NCBI GenBank assembly: GCA_001839685.1
Contig: MLAK01000606.1
Coordinates: forward strand, 9,353-73,352
Reading direction: 5' to 3'
DNA from: Tritrichomonas foetus
Lineage: Eukaryota > Parabasalia > Tritrichomonadida > Tritrichomonadidae
DNA length: 64,000 nt
This document shows positions 1-9,416 of the stretch, piece by piece; the first letter of the stretch is position 1, and each line of letters opens with the position of its first letter. The notes under the pieces were generated by a model that was given only the letters and a program-made list of their open reading frames with translations, searched no databases and had not been told where the DNA came from. Made by a program: the position numbers and the translations under genes.

Positions 1-482
1 TTTTTTTTTCCCTCCTAATTGTTGATAAAAAGAGGTACAAAACATTTTAATAGCATAATAAGTAACTTTTTCGATAGTATCACATGAAATGAAAAAATGA
101 TTATATTGGGTCAAAAGGAAAAACCATCAAATTCCATTACAATAGACATAAATACTGTTAAAATTAATCATATTCGTGAAATTTGAGAAAATATAAAAAA
201 TGAAATTATTTCATCAAATTTCAAAATGATGGTGGAATCTTAAATTTCCTTATATAGGAACTCTAATATGTATATAGAGAAATGGCTTACTCACTTTCCC
301 AAAAATATTTTCTGGTTTGGCTCTGAGAATTTTTGGGAAAAATTTTTGGGAATTTTGGGAAAAAGTGGATTGCGTGAATGATTAACCTTCAGAAAAATTA
401 TTTTCAAAAAATTTTTGAAACTTTTCAATATTCAACATTCAGAAAGTTATGAATAATAAGGCAATAGGAAATTTTTTTTACT
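1..482. other. AT-rich intergenic, no gene seen
   Basis: No reading frame with coding character is visible. The stretch opens with a T run at the window edge and contains repeated TTTTTGGGAA-like words around 300-365. Nothing else is supported apart from the Inr just downstream. Confidence 0.6.
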
Positions 483-488
483 TCATTT
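483..488 (+). promoter_or_regulatory. Inr-like initiator of the Myb gene
   Basis: TCATTT matches the trichomonad initiator consensus TCA+1-Y-W, with the presumed +1 A at 485, 12 nt before the ATG. Spacing of 11-13 nt recurs at several genes in this window. Confidence 0.55.
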
Positions 489-496
489 TTTAGAAT

Positions 497-898
497 ATGC
501 TTGAAGTTGCAGCAGCTGGATTTTCTCCTGTTTCTGATTTATTACAATGTACAAGATTAGTCAGTATGAATAATTCATCAGCACTTTTCCAAAGCAAAAG
601 AAAAACATTCACCAAAGAAGAGGATGTGATGATTGTTCAATTATATCAAGAATATGTACATATAACAAATAAATGGAAACTCATTGCTAATAAAATTGGA
701 AGAAAACCACGTGAAGTTCATAGCAGACATAAGTTTTATCTAAGTGAAGACATTGTTAAAACTGTCAATAAAAATAAAGATGACTCCATTCGAGATCAAA
801 CCTCTAATGATCAAAAAATGGACTTTTTTGATCAGTCGTTCATTGGTGAAGACTTATATTTATTCCACACTGAAGTGAAACAAAATGAAAATGTGTAA
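497..898 (+). CDS. Small single-repeat Myb/SANT DNA-binding protein
   Basis: A 133-residue protein. Residues about 33-82 form one Myb/SANT repeat: an acidic helix start (FTKEEDVMIV), a spaced Trp (NKWKLIANKIG) and a recognition helix ending in the basic RKPREVHSRHKFYL. Family knowledge: trichomonads carry many short one- to three-repeat Myb proteins that bind promoter DNA, and this probably acts in the nucleus as a transcription regulator. The C-terminal tail is short, polar and acidic, with no recognisable domain. The ATG is chosen because it is the first in frame and lies 12 nt after an Inr. A second in-frame Met (about residue 24) just before the Myb repeat is a possible alternative start. 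Target genes cannot be inferred. Confidence 0.8.
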   Translation: MLEVAAAGFSPVSDLLQCTRLVSMNNSSALFQSKRKTFTKEEDVMIVQLYQEYVHITNKWKLIANKIGRKPREVHSRHKFYLSEDIVKTVNKNKDDSIRDQTSNDQKMDFFDQSFIGEDLYLFHTEVKQNENV

Positions 899-1050
899 AA
901 TAAACTTTTCTTATTCGAGTTATTATTATGTTTTTTTATCTTTATTAAAACATAATTTTAAATATGGTTTATAAACATATAAAAACTTGACAATGAATAT
1001 CAAAAAATAAAAGAAAAAGTTGGAGAAACTTATTTACATACAATTTTTGA

Positions 1051-3101
1051 TCAACTCAAAAGAACTGGAAGTGGAGGAGACAATGCACACTTTATTGTGC
1101 TAGTTGGTGGAACAATATTCTGCTTTTTTACTGTGAGTATGTTTTTTCCATTCATCTTTTGAACATCCAGATTTCGCTCTTTTGGTGAAGCACAAAATGA
1201 AGGAGAAAGGAAATTCCCCGTATTTGGTCTTCTCATGTGGTTTACAGGTGAAAGATTTTTTAAGTCAAGTGGTGGTGGTTTAAAAATAGAACATGTTTTC
1301 TTTTGTGGAGTTTTATCTGTAATTGGAATCGGAGAATTATTTGCAGAATTCAAACCAAGATTTATAAACTCGCCAGTCAGCGGTGAAAGTGGCTGCCTGA
1401 ATGTTTTTCGTGGTGGTGGGGTTAATTGGTGATTAACTTGATTATCAAACTTTTCAGTTTGGTGTTCATTTTCATTCAAAGGTGAATTAATCGGAGATGT
1501 TTTTGGAATAACAGTTAAGGGCGAATTTGAAAATGGGTTAGTATTTCTCCTGATAATCCAAGAATGCCCTTGATAGTCAATATTAGTATTATTATTATTT
1601 ATGTAGCTTTCATTTTCTGGAATTTTCGTGGGTTGAGAATTTGGATCAGCACATTTGATAAATTCATTTGTGATTAACTTGATTGGTTTTTCAATTTTTG
1701 CTGATTTTGAGAGATTTTCAATTTCTAATAAGAGTGATTCGACTGATCTGGAAGTCTTTGGACAAGTTTCATCAAAAATTTGGTATGGACTAGTTTTCAA
1801 ACAAAATTTATTTACAATTTCGTGGTTGCATCCATCAAGCCAAAAATCTTGTTCATTAAATAGAAAATTTGATAAAAAAGCTGAAGTTGGTCTTTCTTCT
1901 GGAAATTTGCTGACACAATTTTGTAAAACATTTCGTAATTCTGGTTTTATTTCTTTAATTTCAGAAAAATCGACTACTTTTTCTTTGATATTAGTTCTCA
2001 AAATAATCTTCTCTTTCTCTTTACTGGTTAATCCATCAAATGGAATTTTTTCAGATAGAAGAAAATAAGCAATCATTCCAAAAGAATATACATCAACTGA
2101 ATAATCGAGATTGATTTTTTTATCTTGGCTTTGTTTTTGAGTGCGAAGAAATTCTGGTGCAGAAAAAGTTGGGTCACTTGTATTGATAGAGTTGTTTAAT
2201 TGGAAATTGTCAATAATTATTTTTGATGCCCCCAAACCACTGATAAACGGATTTAACTCTTCGTCAAAAACAATATGTGATGGTTTTAAATCTCGAACTA
2301 CATAATTTTTTGCATGAAGATTCGCCAAAGCAGATGAAATTCCAATCAGTGTAATCATTTTATTGGTATTATTAAAATTACCATTAATGCTTGCTCCATT
2401 ATCATTCATTGTATTTTTATCTGGTTTGAGAATTTTGTAGAGGTTTCCTCTTTCTTTGTATTCGACATAAAAAGCAGGTTTAAAGTTTCCAACAACTCGA
2501 AGTAAATCACACCCTTTTAATTTAATAATAGAAGGATGATTAATTTTAGACAAAATCTCTATTTCTCGCAAAAAACGAGTTTTTTCTATTGTTGATTCAC
2601 TTTTTATTTCTTTAAACAAAATTTTTGTTTTATCTTTTCCAAATTTTCTTTGTCTAATAGTAACCGAATAACTTGGTGTATCCTTGATAGTTTCAATCTT
2701 TTTATATTGACATTGCTTTTTTATATTTTTTGAAAATATTCCATCTTTTTCTTTTACATTTACATTAAAATCGCCGGGTTCGAATTTTTCATCAATAAAA
2801 CTCACATATTTATCATATTCGTCAATATTAGTTCCTTCAATGGTGATGAATGTCCAATCATTCTAAGGATTGCTGGATGATTGTACAATATGGCATGAGC
2901 TTGTATTGAAAAAAGAAACTTTTTGAATGAAAAAACATCGTTGCCTGAGAAAATTTGAATCAGACATTTCTCTTTCGTCTGAGAGTTGATGCCCTTGTAA
3001 ATAGAGATAGATGATATATCTCTTTGAAAAAGTTCATGCTTTTGGAAAAGTGACTGCGCAACAATGAAGTCGGCTGCGCATCTGTTTGATGGAAAGCACA
3101 T
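1051..3101 (-). pseudogene. Frameshifted protein kinase-like gene with degenerate active site
   Basis: Two overlapping minus-strand frames make up one kinase-like protein. The upstream frame starts at the ATG at 3101 and codes for 99 residues resembling a kinase N-lobe (IYKGINSQTKEKCLIQIF, then NHPAILRMIG), ending at a TGA at 2802-2804. The downstream frame is open from about 2864 to 1051. It carries a second N-lobe (ILFKEIK; REIEILSKINHPSIIKL) and a C-lobe. Its longest stretch has no ATG near its beginning: the frame begins at a GTG inside the overlap, so it is unlikely to be an independent gene. The catalytic loop reads VRDLKPSH (HRD His to Val, Asn to His), and the expected ISDFGLSK reads ISGLGASK, so the metal-binding Asp is missing. 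The C-terminal 240 residues are low-complexity, rich in Pro, Ser and Asn. One indel in the 2802-2864 overlap, real or a sequencing error, would join the parts. If real, this is a pseudogene; if not, a pseudokinase with tandem N-lobes. Confidence 0.65.
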
Positions 3102-3529
3102 GAATTTTTAACAAAATATTGGCAGTTGAATGGTTTACATTCCGGCTTTTTGAATGAACCGACAACTCAATCAAAACTTCTGGCATCATATTCAATGACC
3201 AAATAATCATTCAATTTTCTTGAAAGAATGATTTCGAGTAATCTTTGTTGAAGAAATCGATGATGATGGATAAACATTGGACAAGAAATAATATTATTTC
3301 ATGAAACAACATTGTGATCAATTCTATGTGTGAAAATACACAGTTTATCTTTATTGTTGGATTTTTGTAAGCTGATAGAAGTAGCTTCAATCAATGGCAC
3401 TGAACAAAGTCGTTAGAATGACTGCATAATGAATAACATCATAATAAATTGTTGTTAAATTTACTTTCATGTAAAGTAATGGTGAAATAAAAAGGTCAAA
3501 TTTAACTCCCTTGTGAACAATAACAATAA

Positions 3530-3530
<1 letters not shown>
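3102..3530. other. Intergenic, no gene seen
   Basis: No coding frame. It contains one copy (3206-3220) of a 15-mer that also forms each half of the 28-bp palindrome at 35123-35150. Confidence 0.5.

Positions 3531-3610
<80 letters not shown>
3531..3610 (+). repeat. 80-nt uninterrupted poly(A) tract
   Basis: Eighty consecutive A residues follow TAACAATAAC and precede CAATTC. It is by far the longest homopolymer in the window; the next is a T24 run near 59123. It could be an expanded A tract, the tail of a retroposed transcript, or an assembly-sensitive length. No target-site duplication or adjacent retrogene is obvious, and the exact length should be treated as uncertain. Confidence 0.9.
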
Positions 3611-3611
<1 letters not shown>

Positions 3612-3975
3612 AATTCAATTTTGAATGTAAGGGAGATCCCTTATGCCAAAACTAATCCTTTTTGAATTGCGCAAAAAATACACGAAATTATGCTTATAAG
3701 AACTATAAATTTACTTATGTTCATTATTTAATTAGAAGTATTCCTTACAACATATTATCAAAAGAAATAATAGAAGTAGTCTATACTGGCAATCTATTGC
3801 CAGTAACTAGAGTTTTTGAAAAGGATGATCATGATTATTTTGTTCTCAATTATTCAATTGTCCACAATTATTTCAATATAATGACATTCAATAATTGTAA
3901 AGTTTTCAGTAATAATTCATTTATTGAATGAAACTCATTTTATTTTTCGATTTATTTTACCAAATTTAATATCTA
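3611..3975. other. Intergenic, upstream of the PLAC8 gene
   Basis: A short frame at 3662-3931 begins with TTG and has no domain, so I do not call it. A possible Inr (TCATTT, 3935-3940) lies 39 nt before the PLAC8 ATG, longer than the spacing at other genes here. Confidence 0.4.
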
Positions 3976-4314
3976 ATGTTCCAAGCACCAGAAAGAGCCA
4001 AAACCGGACAATTTGAAGCCACACTTTGCGGATGCTGTTCCGATTGTTCAGCATGCTGTTACGGATATTGGTGCGCTCCATGCGCTTTGGCCCACACATG
4101 GGCTGATGTTCGTGGTGAGGCCTGCACATGCAATCACTGCTGCATCCACGGAATGTGGATCAGGACCAACATTCGACACTCAAGAGGACTTCCACCAAAT
4201 CTTTGCGCCGACGCATGTTGCTACAACGTGTGTCCATGCTGCTCTCTCGTTCGTGATATGAGAGAATATAAAGCTATTATGTTACTTAATGGAGTGCCTG
4301 GAACTCAAATTTGA
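3976..4314 (+). CDS. PLAC8-family cysteine-rich protein
   Basis: A 112-residue protein dominated by CC and CxxC clusters: CGCCSDCSACCYGYWCAPC near residues 18-36, CTCNHCC, and NLCADACCYNVCPCCSLVR near the C-terminus. This spacing, with the terminal REYK, matches the PLAC8 family (Cornifelin/PCR/FCR). Family members are small membrane-associated proteins linked to metal transport or resistance and cell-size control in plants, and to other roles in animals; the function here is inference. The two Cys-rich hydrophobic stretches would be the membrane segments. GC content is clearly above the surrounding DNA and codons are C-ending, which suggests high expression. ATG at 3976 is the first in frame. 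Overlapping frames on either strand are shadows. Confidence 0.88.
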   Translation: MFQAPERAKTGQFEATLCGCCSDCSACCYGYWCAPCALAHTWADVRGEACTCNHCCIHGMWIRTNIRHSRGLPPNLCADACCYNVCPCCSLVRDMREYKAIMLLNGVPGTQI

Positions 4315-4739
4315 ACTCAATAGTAAATGAAATGAATTACCTATATAAAAATTAAGCTTTTGCTGGTCATTATTTTTTTTTTTTTCTTTCCTTTTGAAAC
4401 ATTTATAGATATTGTTACAAATCTTTTATTTGTTTGAAATTATGTGATGTTTGATGATTTTATTCTGATTTTATTTGGTTCGAAATCATTTTTGAAACTC
4501 GCAATTGCTACAATCATGAAAAACCGAAATAATGATATATATGTATGCATATACAGATTTAAAGTTTTTTAATAAGGAAATAATACAGGTAAAAGATATC
4601 TATTATAAGGAAAACGCAATAAGTTGGGTCATAAGATTTTGAAACCTTGGTTGTAACAGAGATGTATAATATATATATATATATGTATTGAGATTAAAAG
4701 TCTTTTGGAGATCATGATAAAGATATTCTCTTTAAATTG
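4315..4739. other. Intergenic, AT-rich
   Basis: 3' flank of the PLAC8 gene with a T run near 4371-4386 and an (AT)n stretch near 4668-4684. No gene seen. Confidence 0.5.
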
Positions 4740-5430
4740 AATTCCGAGTTCTACATTAGGAAAAAAGAATACATTAAGGGAGTATTAAATAATGTTCAGA
4801 ATTCATTACAAAGATATTTAGTTACACTCGTAAAAATAGTTTGGAATTCATCAATGTTTGTATTTCTTCTTTATCTTCATCAGATGTTGATTTTCAATTT
4901 CGATCAACTTGATTGTTTTTTTACATTTCTTTTAGTTGATTCAAGATTTAATATATATTTTTGTGGATTATAAAGGTGTTCTTGTTATTTTTTCAATGAT
5001 TCAATGTTAGCTTTAACACTTTTCTCTTCAAGTGAAAATCGTTCTTCTTTCAATAACAAAACAATTGATTTAACATATAGTCTCTTCATTAAATCTAGTT
5101 CACAACAACTATGAATTTGTTCCCATTAATGTCCTGGAATAGAATCTTGGTTGATGAATGAGCTCCGCCTAAAATCGATATTATGTAAAAATCAGACATA
5201 TGAGGTTCAAAATGTTCATCATTCTAGATTTTTCGAGGAATCAATTCACCTGTACAAAACCTTTATCACGAACTCCTGGAATATCAACACAATTTCCTTA
5301 AATAAATTCATGGAAGATGTTAAAAACTGGTTTAAACAAACTATTCCAAATTTCTCAGCCATAGAAAGACGTCTAACTTATTAACATTTTTCTCAAACAC
5401 TGGGCATACGCGCGATCACAACGGGCTTAG
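4740..5430 (-). pseudogene. Possible decayed gene (minus strand), family unknown
   Basis: Several minus-strand frame pieces read like protein although none is intact. Piece 5095-5247 has one internal stop and includes HFEPHMSDFYIISILGGAHS. Piece 5250-5426 has three stops and includes GNCVDIPGVRDKGFVQ. Piece 4985-5094 ends in KEERFSLEEKSVKANIESLKK-like charged sequence. Weaker coding-like pieces continue to about 4740. The pieces would need two frameshifts and several stop repairs to join, so this can only be a fossil. Local GC is raised near 5400-5480. A plus-strand frame at 5151-5384 (TTG start) overlaps and is likely its shadow. I do not recognise the family. The pieces individually are not long enough to exclude chance in such AT-rich DNA. 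Confidence 0.35.
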
Positions 5431-5609
5431 ATGATGATGTAATCATCGAAATAATTCTCGCCTTGATATGACGCTAAATATACTCACAAAAAATGTGGGA
5501 ATTCAAATTTTCGAATGATTGATTTTTAAATATATATTTGACCGACCTACTAGATCATATTCACAAAATTTATAAAAGTGACTTTTTTTTGTGAAGCGAT
5601 AAAAATCAC

Positions 5610-6440
5610 ATGTTACAGCAAGTTTCTTTATTGGATGCTTTTAAATGGAGGCATAGTGTTCGTGCATTTGGTGCTAAGTTATCAAGCGACCAAGAAAAAG
5701 TTGTTAATGATATCATTGAGGCAGCTAATAATGTGAATGTTCCATTCCATTCAGATGGTGTTAAAGTTTGTTCAACAAAAGAATCTATAACTTCATATGG
5801 TGTTATTAATAATGAGTATGGTTGGATGTTTCCAGCCGTTCCAAAAAACTTACAACAAAGTTCACAAACAGATCAATATTTGGCCACAATTGATGCAAGT
5901 TACAAATGTCAAATTGCTATGATGAATATGTCAAAATTCCATATTGGAACAGTTTGGCTTTCAGGATCATATGGAAGGAAAGCATTAGAAAAAACACAAA
6001 ATGGCAAATATAACGTTTTTGCAGGAATTCCATTTGGAAATCCTTCAACAGATGGTACTTTTATTAGCAAACTGATGAAGAAATTTGGAAATTCAAATAT
6101 AAGAAAAGAAATTGATACAATTTTCTTTGATGTTGAAAACAAAAAACCATTTACAAAAGAAAATTCAAAAGATTTATTTCCAATATTTGAGTCACTGAGA
6201 TGGGGACCATCTGCAATGAATAAGCAACCATGGAGGTTCTGCGTCGATGGTAAGAAGATGCACTTTTTTGCAGATGGCATGAAAATGTTCACGAGAATAG
6301 ACATGGGAATTGCAATGGCAAATGCTGCCCTTCTTTCTGAAGAAGTTTTAAATCACAAGCCTGAATTTTATGTCGAAAAAAGTGAGCCAACAGCCTTTTT
6401 AGGTGGAAATTACCTGATCACATGTAATTTTAGAGACTGA
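5610..6440 (+). CDS. Nitroreductase-family FMN oxidoreductase (TM1586-type)
   Basis: A 276-residue protein resembling the putative TM nitroreductase group (two fused nitroreductase half-domains). The N-terminal WRHSVRAF at residues 13-20 is the usual nitroreductase start region (RxSxRxF, FMN phosphate contact). The second half begins near residue 190 with LRWGPSAMNKQPWRF, the typical A/G-P-S-x-x-N-x-Q-P-W segment. The expected reaction is NAD(P)H-dependent reduction of nitro or quinone compounds with bound FMN, in the cytosol, as no targeting sequence is apparent. In anaerobic protists such enzymes are relevant to nitroimidazole activation, and many are thought to be of bacterial origin; both statements are family knowledge or inference. 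ATG at 5610 overlaps a TCACAT Inr-like word. A C-terminal duplicate lies at 25523-25747 on the other strand. Confidence 0.85.
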   Translation: MLQQVSLLDAFKWRHSVRAFGAKLSSDQEKVVNDIIEAANNVNVPFHSDGVKVCSTKESITSYGVINNEYGWMFPAVPKNLQQSSQTDQYLATIDASYKCQIAMMNMSKFHIGTVWLSGSYGRKALEKTQNGKYNVFAGIPFGNPSTDGTFISKLMKKFGNSNIRKEIDTIFFDVENKKPFTKENSKDLFPIFESLRWGPSAMNKQPWRFCVDGKKMHFFADGMKMFTRIDMGIAMANAALLSEEVLNHKPEFYVEKSEPTAFLGGNYLITCNFRD

Positions 6441-7001
6441 AATTTAAGTAAAAAATGATTTCACAAAAAAAATTTAAGTTTTATCTTAAAAGAGTAGAAT
6501 TATGCGAAAATCTATTTTAGATATCATATCAACTCTTCTAGATATATAATTTTAACATTTCTAAATAAAGTTTCGTTAAAATTCACAAGAAGCATAGATG
6601 AATAAAAATAGTTAACATAGTTATTGCAGAGTTGGCATAGTGGGTTAAAGCCATGTGATTTATTCGATCAATTTATTAGCGTTTTTCACATTTATTAATA
6701 ACCCCACTTTCGGAACCATTTATGTTATAGAAGATTCTTAGTGAAATTCTATTCATTGAATTTTCCTCAAGCACTGATTTGAAGTGATCTTCTAATCGAT
6801 TATTAATTATGTCAAGAGGTTCATTTCTTAATTGTGGTATGAGAATGTTTTTCCATGAATTTTTTTAATATATATATTTCTAGAAAAGAAATTATCCTTA
6901 CAATTTATAAATATTTTAAAAGATTCAAAACATAAAGATTAAATTTCAATATATAAAAATTTAAACAAACAAAAAACAAAACAAAACTAATTCTAACAAA
7001 T
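6441..7001. other. Intergenic with tRNA-like segment
   Basis: Convergent 3' flanks of the nitroreductase and TBC-TLDc genes. The only notable content is the A-box-like segment at 6617-6661, listed separately. Confidence 0.5.
6617..6661 (+). repeat. tRNA-like A-box segment, copy 1 of 2
   Basis: TGGCATAGTGGG matches the Pol III A-box consensus TRGCNNAGYNGG, and the flanking GGC...GCC could form a D-stem. The 45-nt segment is shared, at about 39 matching positions, with complement(25432..25475), which follows the nitroreductase fragment. No B-box, T-arm or matching acceptor strand was found downstream, so this is not a functional tRNA by eye. It could be a degenerate tRNA half or a tRNA-derived repeat head. 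Confidence 0.5.
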
Positions 7002-9416
7002 TCATTTCATCATTGACATTGTTACATACGCGAAAACCTCAATATCAATAATTGAATCCCCTCCTTCGCTTTTTGAGAATGATGGCGAATTGAATGTCTT
7101 GCACTCACCACTCACCAACTTAGTTAAATTATTTTCTATATATATAGCGGGCTTCGGTCCTCCAACAAAAAGTGAATTATTTTCAACAGATATGAACAAC
7201 TCATTGCCTCGATCATTTTCTTTATCGCTTTCACTTTCACTTTCGTTGTCTTTATCATTTTCATCCCCGTTTTGGTTTTGGTCTGAGTTTATATTGGAAT
7301 TTTGAGGATGACAGTTTTTACAAGGAAGCCTCTTGTAAACAATGGTTGGATTAATTGAAAACACAAAAGTTGAGCATCTTCCAAAATATTTTCCATTCCT
7401 TGGATTGATTCCAGGTGAGTCGCTCAGAAATGCACCACAAGTAAGTCGGTTTGTTTCAATAAATATTATATGTGGACATCTGTTTCGACATGATGAAAGC
7501 AAGTTAGCGAAAGAAGCACCATCACGAGACAATCGAAAAACGAGTGTGGGAATTGAACTTCGATAAAGAGCTGGTAATTTTTCCCTAATTCCACAATAAT
7601 CAATTTCATTAATCAGCTCACTTTTAATTTGAAAGAATGAAGAGGAACTTTGATGCTTTGTCATTTTTGGGCTTGTTGACATTCCCCGACTTGAATATGG
7701 CAAAAAATCACGATTTTGATTATATTCATTTCTACTATTTATTTGATCCTCAAATGAATTTTCTTGTAAATTTGATGGAGAGCCCATTTGTAGTGGTGGT
7801 AAATTTAGCTTTCTTGGTAAGTTTTTCTCTGATTGAGCATTCAATAAATTTGGAACGCGTTTCAGTTTTTGGCTTTGGGGTTTTATAGTGTTTTCACTAT
7901 CAAAACTTTCTTTACTGTAATAACTGCCGAAATTTTCATCCATTTGATTTAAATTAACATTTGTTTGATTATGAATGTAATCAATGAAATCAGTAGGGCT
8001 TGAATATGAAGCGGGATGTGGTTCATGCTGATTTTCACTTTCATAAGGTTCTTCAAAAAGGTTTTCATCTTCATCTTCAATCTCTATATCTTCTGAGTCT
8101 TCATTATAATTAATTGTTCTTGCATTTCTACTATGATATTCATTTTGATGATTGTTTTTGTGGAAATTAGGCTGATCCATTCTTGTGATAGTTTTTGGAC
8201 CTGTGTTGTTTGAATAATGAAATTGAGGTGGATTGTAAGGTTTTGGAATAGCAGGATGATTTTGGAAATTTCTAGCAGTAAACGATGAAGGAAATGATTT
8301 AACTTTTTGTGAAAATTCACTTAAAGAAGTATTTTTGCGAATTTTTAAATTATTTTCCGCTTTGATTATATGACGATTCCGAGAAAGAGAAATATCAAAT
8401 GATTGCTTGATAAATTCTTTCAATTTTAATGGGTTTTCATATAATTGATCATAAAATATCTTAAAAAGTTCTTCAATTTCATGAATGTTCTTCACTTTGG
8501 TCAATTGTCTAGTTTCTTGAATCAGAAAGTTCAAGAAAAATCGAACGAGAACTTTTCGGCCTTCATGAATGTAGGAATCAAAAAAAGTTAATAAAATTGG
8601 CATTTGTATAAAAGTAGGATCAAATATAAAACGGAGGAAAAGTTCAGTGATATCTATATCTAAAGAATTGAAATGATTGTACACTTTTGCACATTTTGAA
8701 TGTGTCAAATTATTTATACTCATACTAGATTTCAAAAAGTCATCACGAGTAATTGAAAAATACCAAAAACTTCCACTATTACTAGCATTTTGATCATTTA
8801 TGTTGGATGAAAAATCATTATTTTCATTGTTGTTGATCATTGCTTGGATAGCAGCATATGCCTCCCTTTCATCTAGAAAAGTTAACAATAAATAACAAAC
8901 TTTTGGAATCATTGGAGCATAAGTGATATGTCTATTTTGTTTGTTTACCATTTTAATAAAATCTTTTATGCTTTCATTATTTCTTCCCCCACAAAAATCA
9001 TCAATAAAATCAAGAGGAACACCAAAAGGATTTTCTTCAATTGTGGTTATATTTAATAATTTTGAACGATTTTTGATCGTTTCGAAGTAAATTGACCCTT
9101 CTTCTATCAAATTTTGACCATTGGAAATGGCAAGCCAATATTTTGCACGAAGACTGGATGGAATCCCGTAACGAATGATATGTTTCAGCTTTGGAGTGAC
9201 AAATATCATTGAATTGTAGTTTTCTGATGATCCTGAATGCGAATTTTCGCGCAAAGATGATTCGTATATATCGAAATTCGTCTGTCTTTCTCTTTCGACT
9301 GTTTCCCAAGCTGAATTTGGGAGAAGAATATTTTCGCGATGCATTGATTCGGAAATATCATCCATTCTGGGAATTTCGAGACCAAGGATTGGAAAGGAAG
9401 GTGATTCGATCATCAT
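7002..9416 (-). CDS. TBC-TLDc domain protein (TBC1D24-like architecture)
   Basis: An 804-residue protein. Residues about 76-350 resemble a Rab-GAP TBC domain, starting with RYGIPSSLRAKYWL. The middle (about 390-640) is low-complexity: Asn-, Ser- and Glu-rich, with runs of SESESE-type acid in an insertion. The C-terminus (about 645-804) is a TLDc domain: LSRDGASFANLL, a GAF-like strand, YFGRCSTFVF, then LFVGGPKPAIYI and ECKTFNSPSF, ending in IEVFAYV. TBC plus TLDc is the layout of TBC1D24/Skywalker proteins, which act in vesicle trafficking and oxidative-stress protection. The usual catalytic IxxDxxR and YxQ fingers are not evident (PLDFIDDF; TYAPM), as in TBC1D24, so GAP activity is doubtful. 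An Asp/Glu/Ser-rich insertion of about 40 residues interrupts the TLDc domain. The start is a tandem ATG; the first is taken. Confidence 0.82.
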   Translation of the reverse strand: MMIESPSFPILGLEIPRMDDISESMHRENILLPNSAWETVERERQTNFDIYESSLRENSHSGSSENYNSMIFVTPKLKHIIRYGIPSSLRAKYWLAISNGQNLIEEGSIYFETIKNRSKLLNITTIEENPFGVPLDFIDDFCGGRNNESIKDFIKMVNKQNRHITYAPMIPKVCYLLLTFLDEREAYAAIQAMINNNENNDFSSNINDQNASNSGSFWYFSITRDDFLKSSMSINNLTHSKCAKVYNHFNSLDIDITELFLRFIFDPTFIQMPILLTFFDSYIHEGRKVLVRFFLNFLIQETRQLTKVKNIHEIEELFKIFYDQLYENPLKLKEFIKQSFDISLSRNRHIIKAENNLKIRKNTSLSEFSQKVKSFPSSFTARNFQNHPAIPKPYNPPQFHYSNNTGPKTITRMDQPNFHKNNHQNEYHSRNARTINYNEDSEDIEIEDEDENLFEEPYESENQHEPHPASYSSPTDFIDYIHNQTNVNLNQMDENFGSYYSKESFDSENTIKPQSQKLKRVPNLLNAQSEKNLPRKLNLPPLQMGSPSNLQENSFEDQINSRNEYNQNRDFLPYSSRGMSTSPKMTKHQSSSSFFQIKSELINEIDYCGIREKLPALYRSSIPTLVFRLSRDGASFANLLSSCRNRCPHIIFIETNRLTCGAFLSDSPGINPRNGKYFGRCSTFVFSINPTIVYKRLPCKNCHPQNSNINSDQNQNGDENDKDNESESESDKENDRGNELFISVENNSLFVGGPKPAIYIENNLTKLVSGECKTFNSPSFSKSEGGDSIIDIEVFAYVTMSMMK

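Noticed and set aside
3662..3931. 89-codon frame after the poly(A) tract
   Set aside because: TTG start, AT-driven composition, no domain.
5151..5384. 77-codon plus-strand frame
   Set aside because: Overlaps the minus-strand fossil, starts near TTG, and has no domain; judged a shadow.
6617..6720. Complete tRNA gene
   Set aside because: A-box and D-arm only; no acceptor partner, anticodon arm, T-arm or B-box could be assembled, even allowing an intron.
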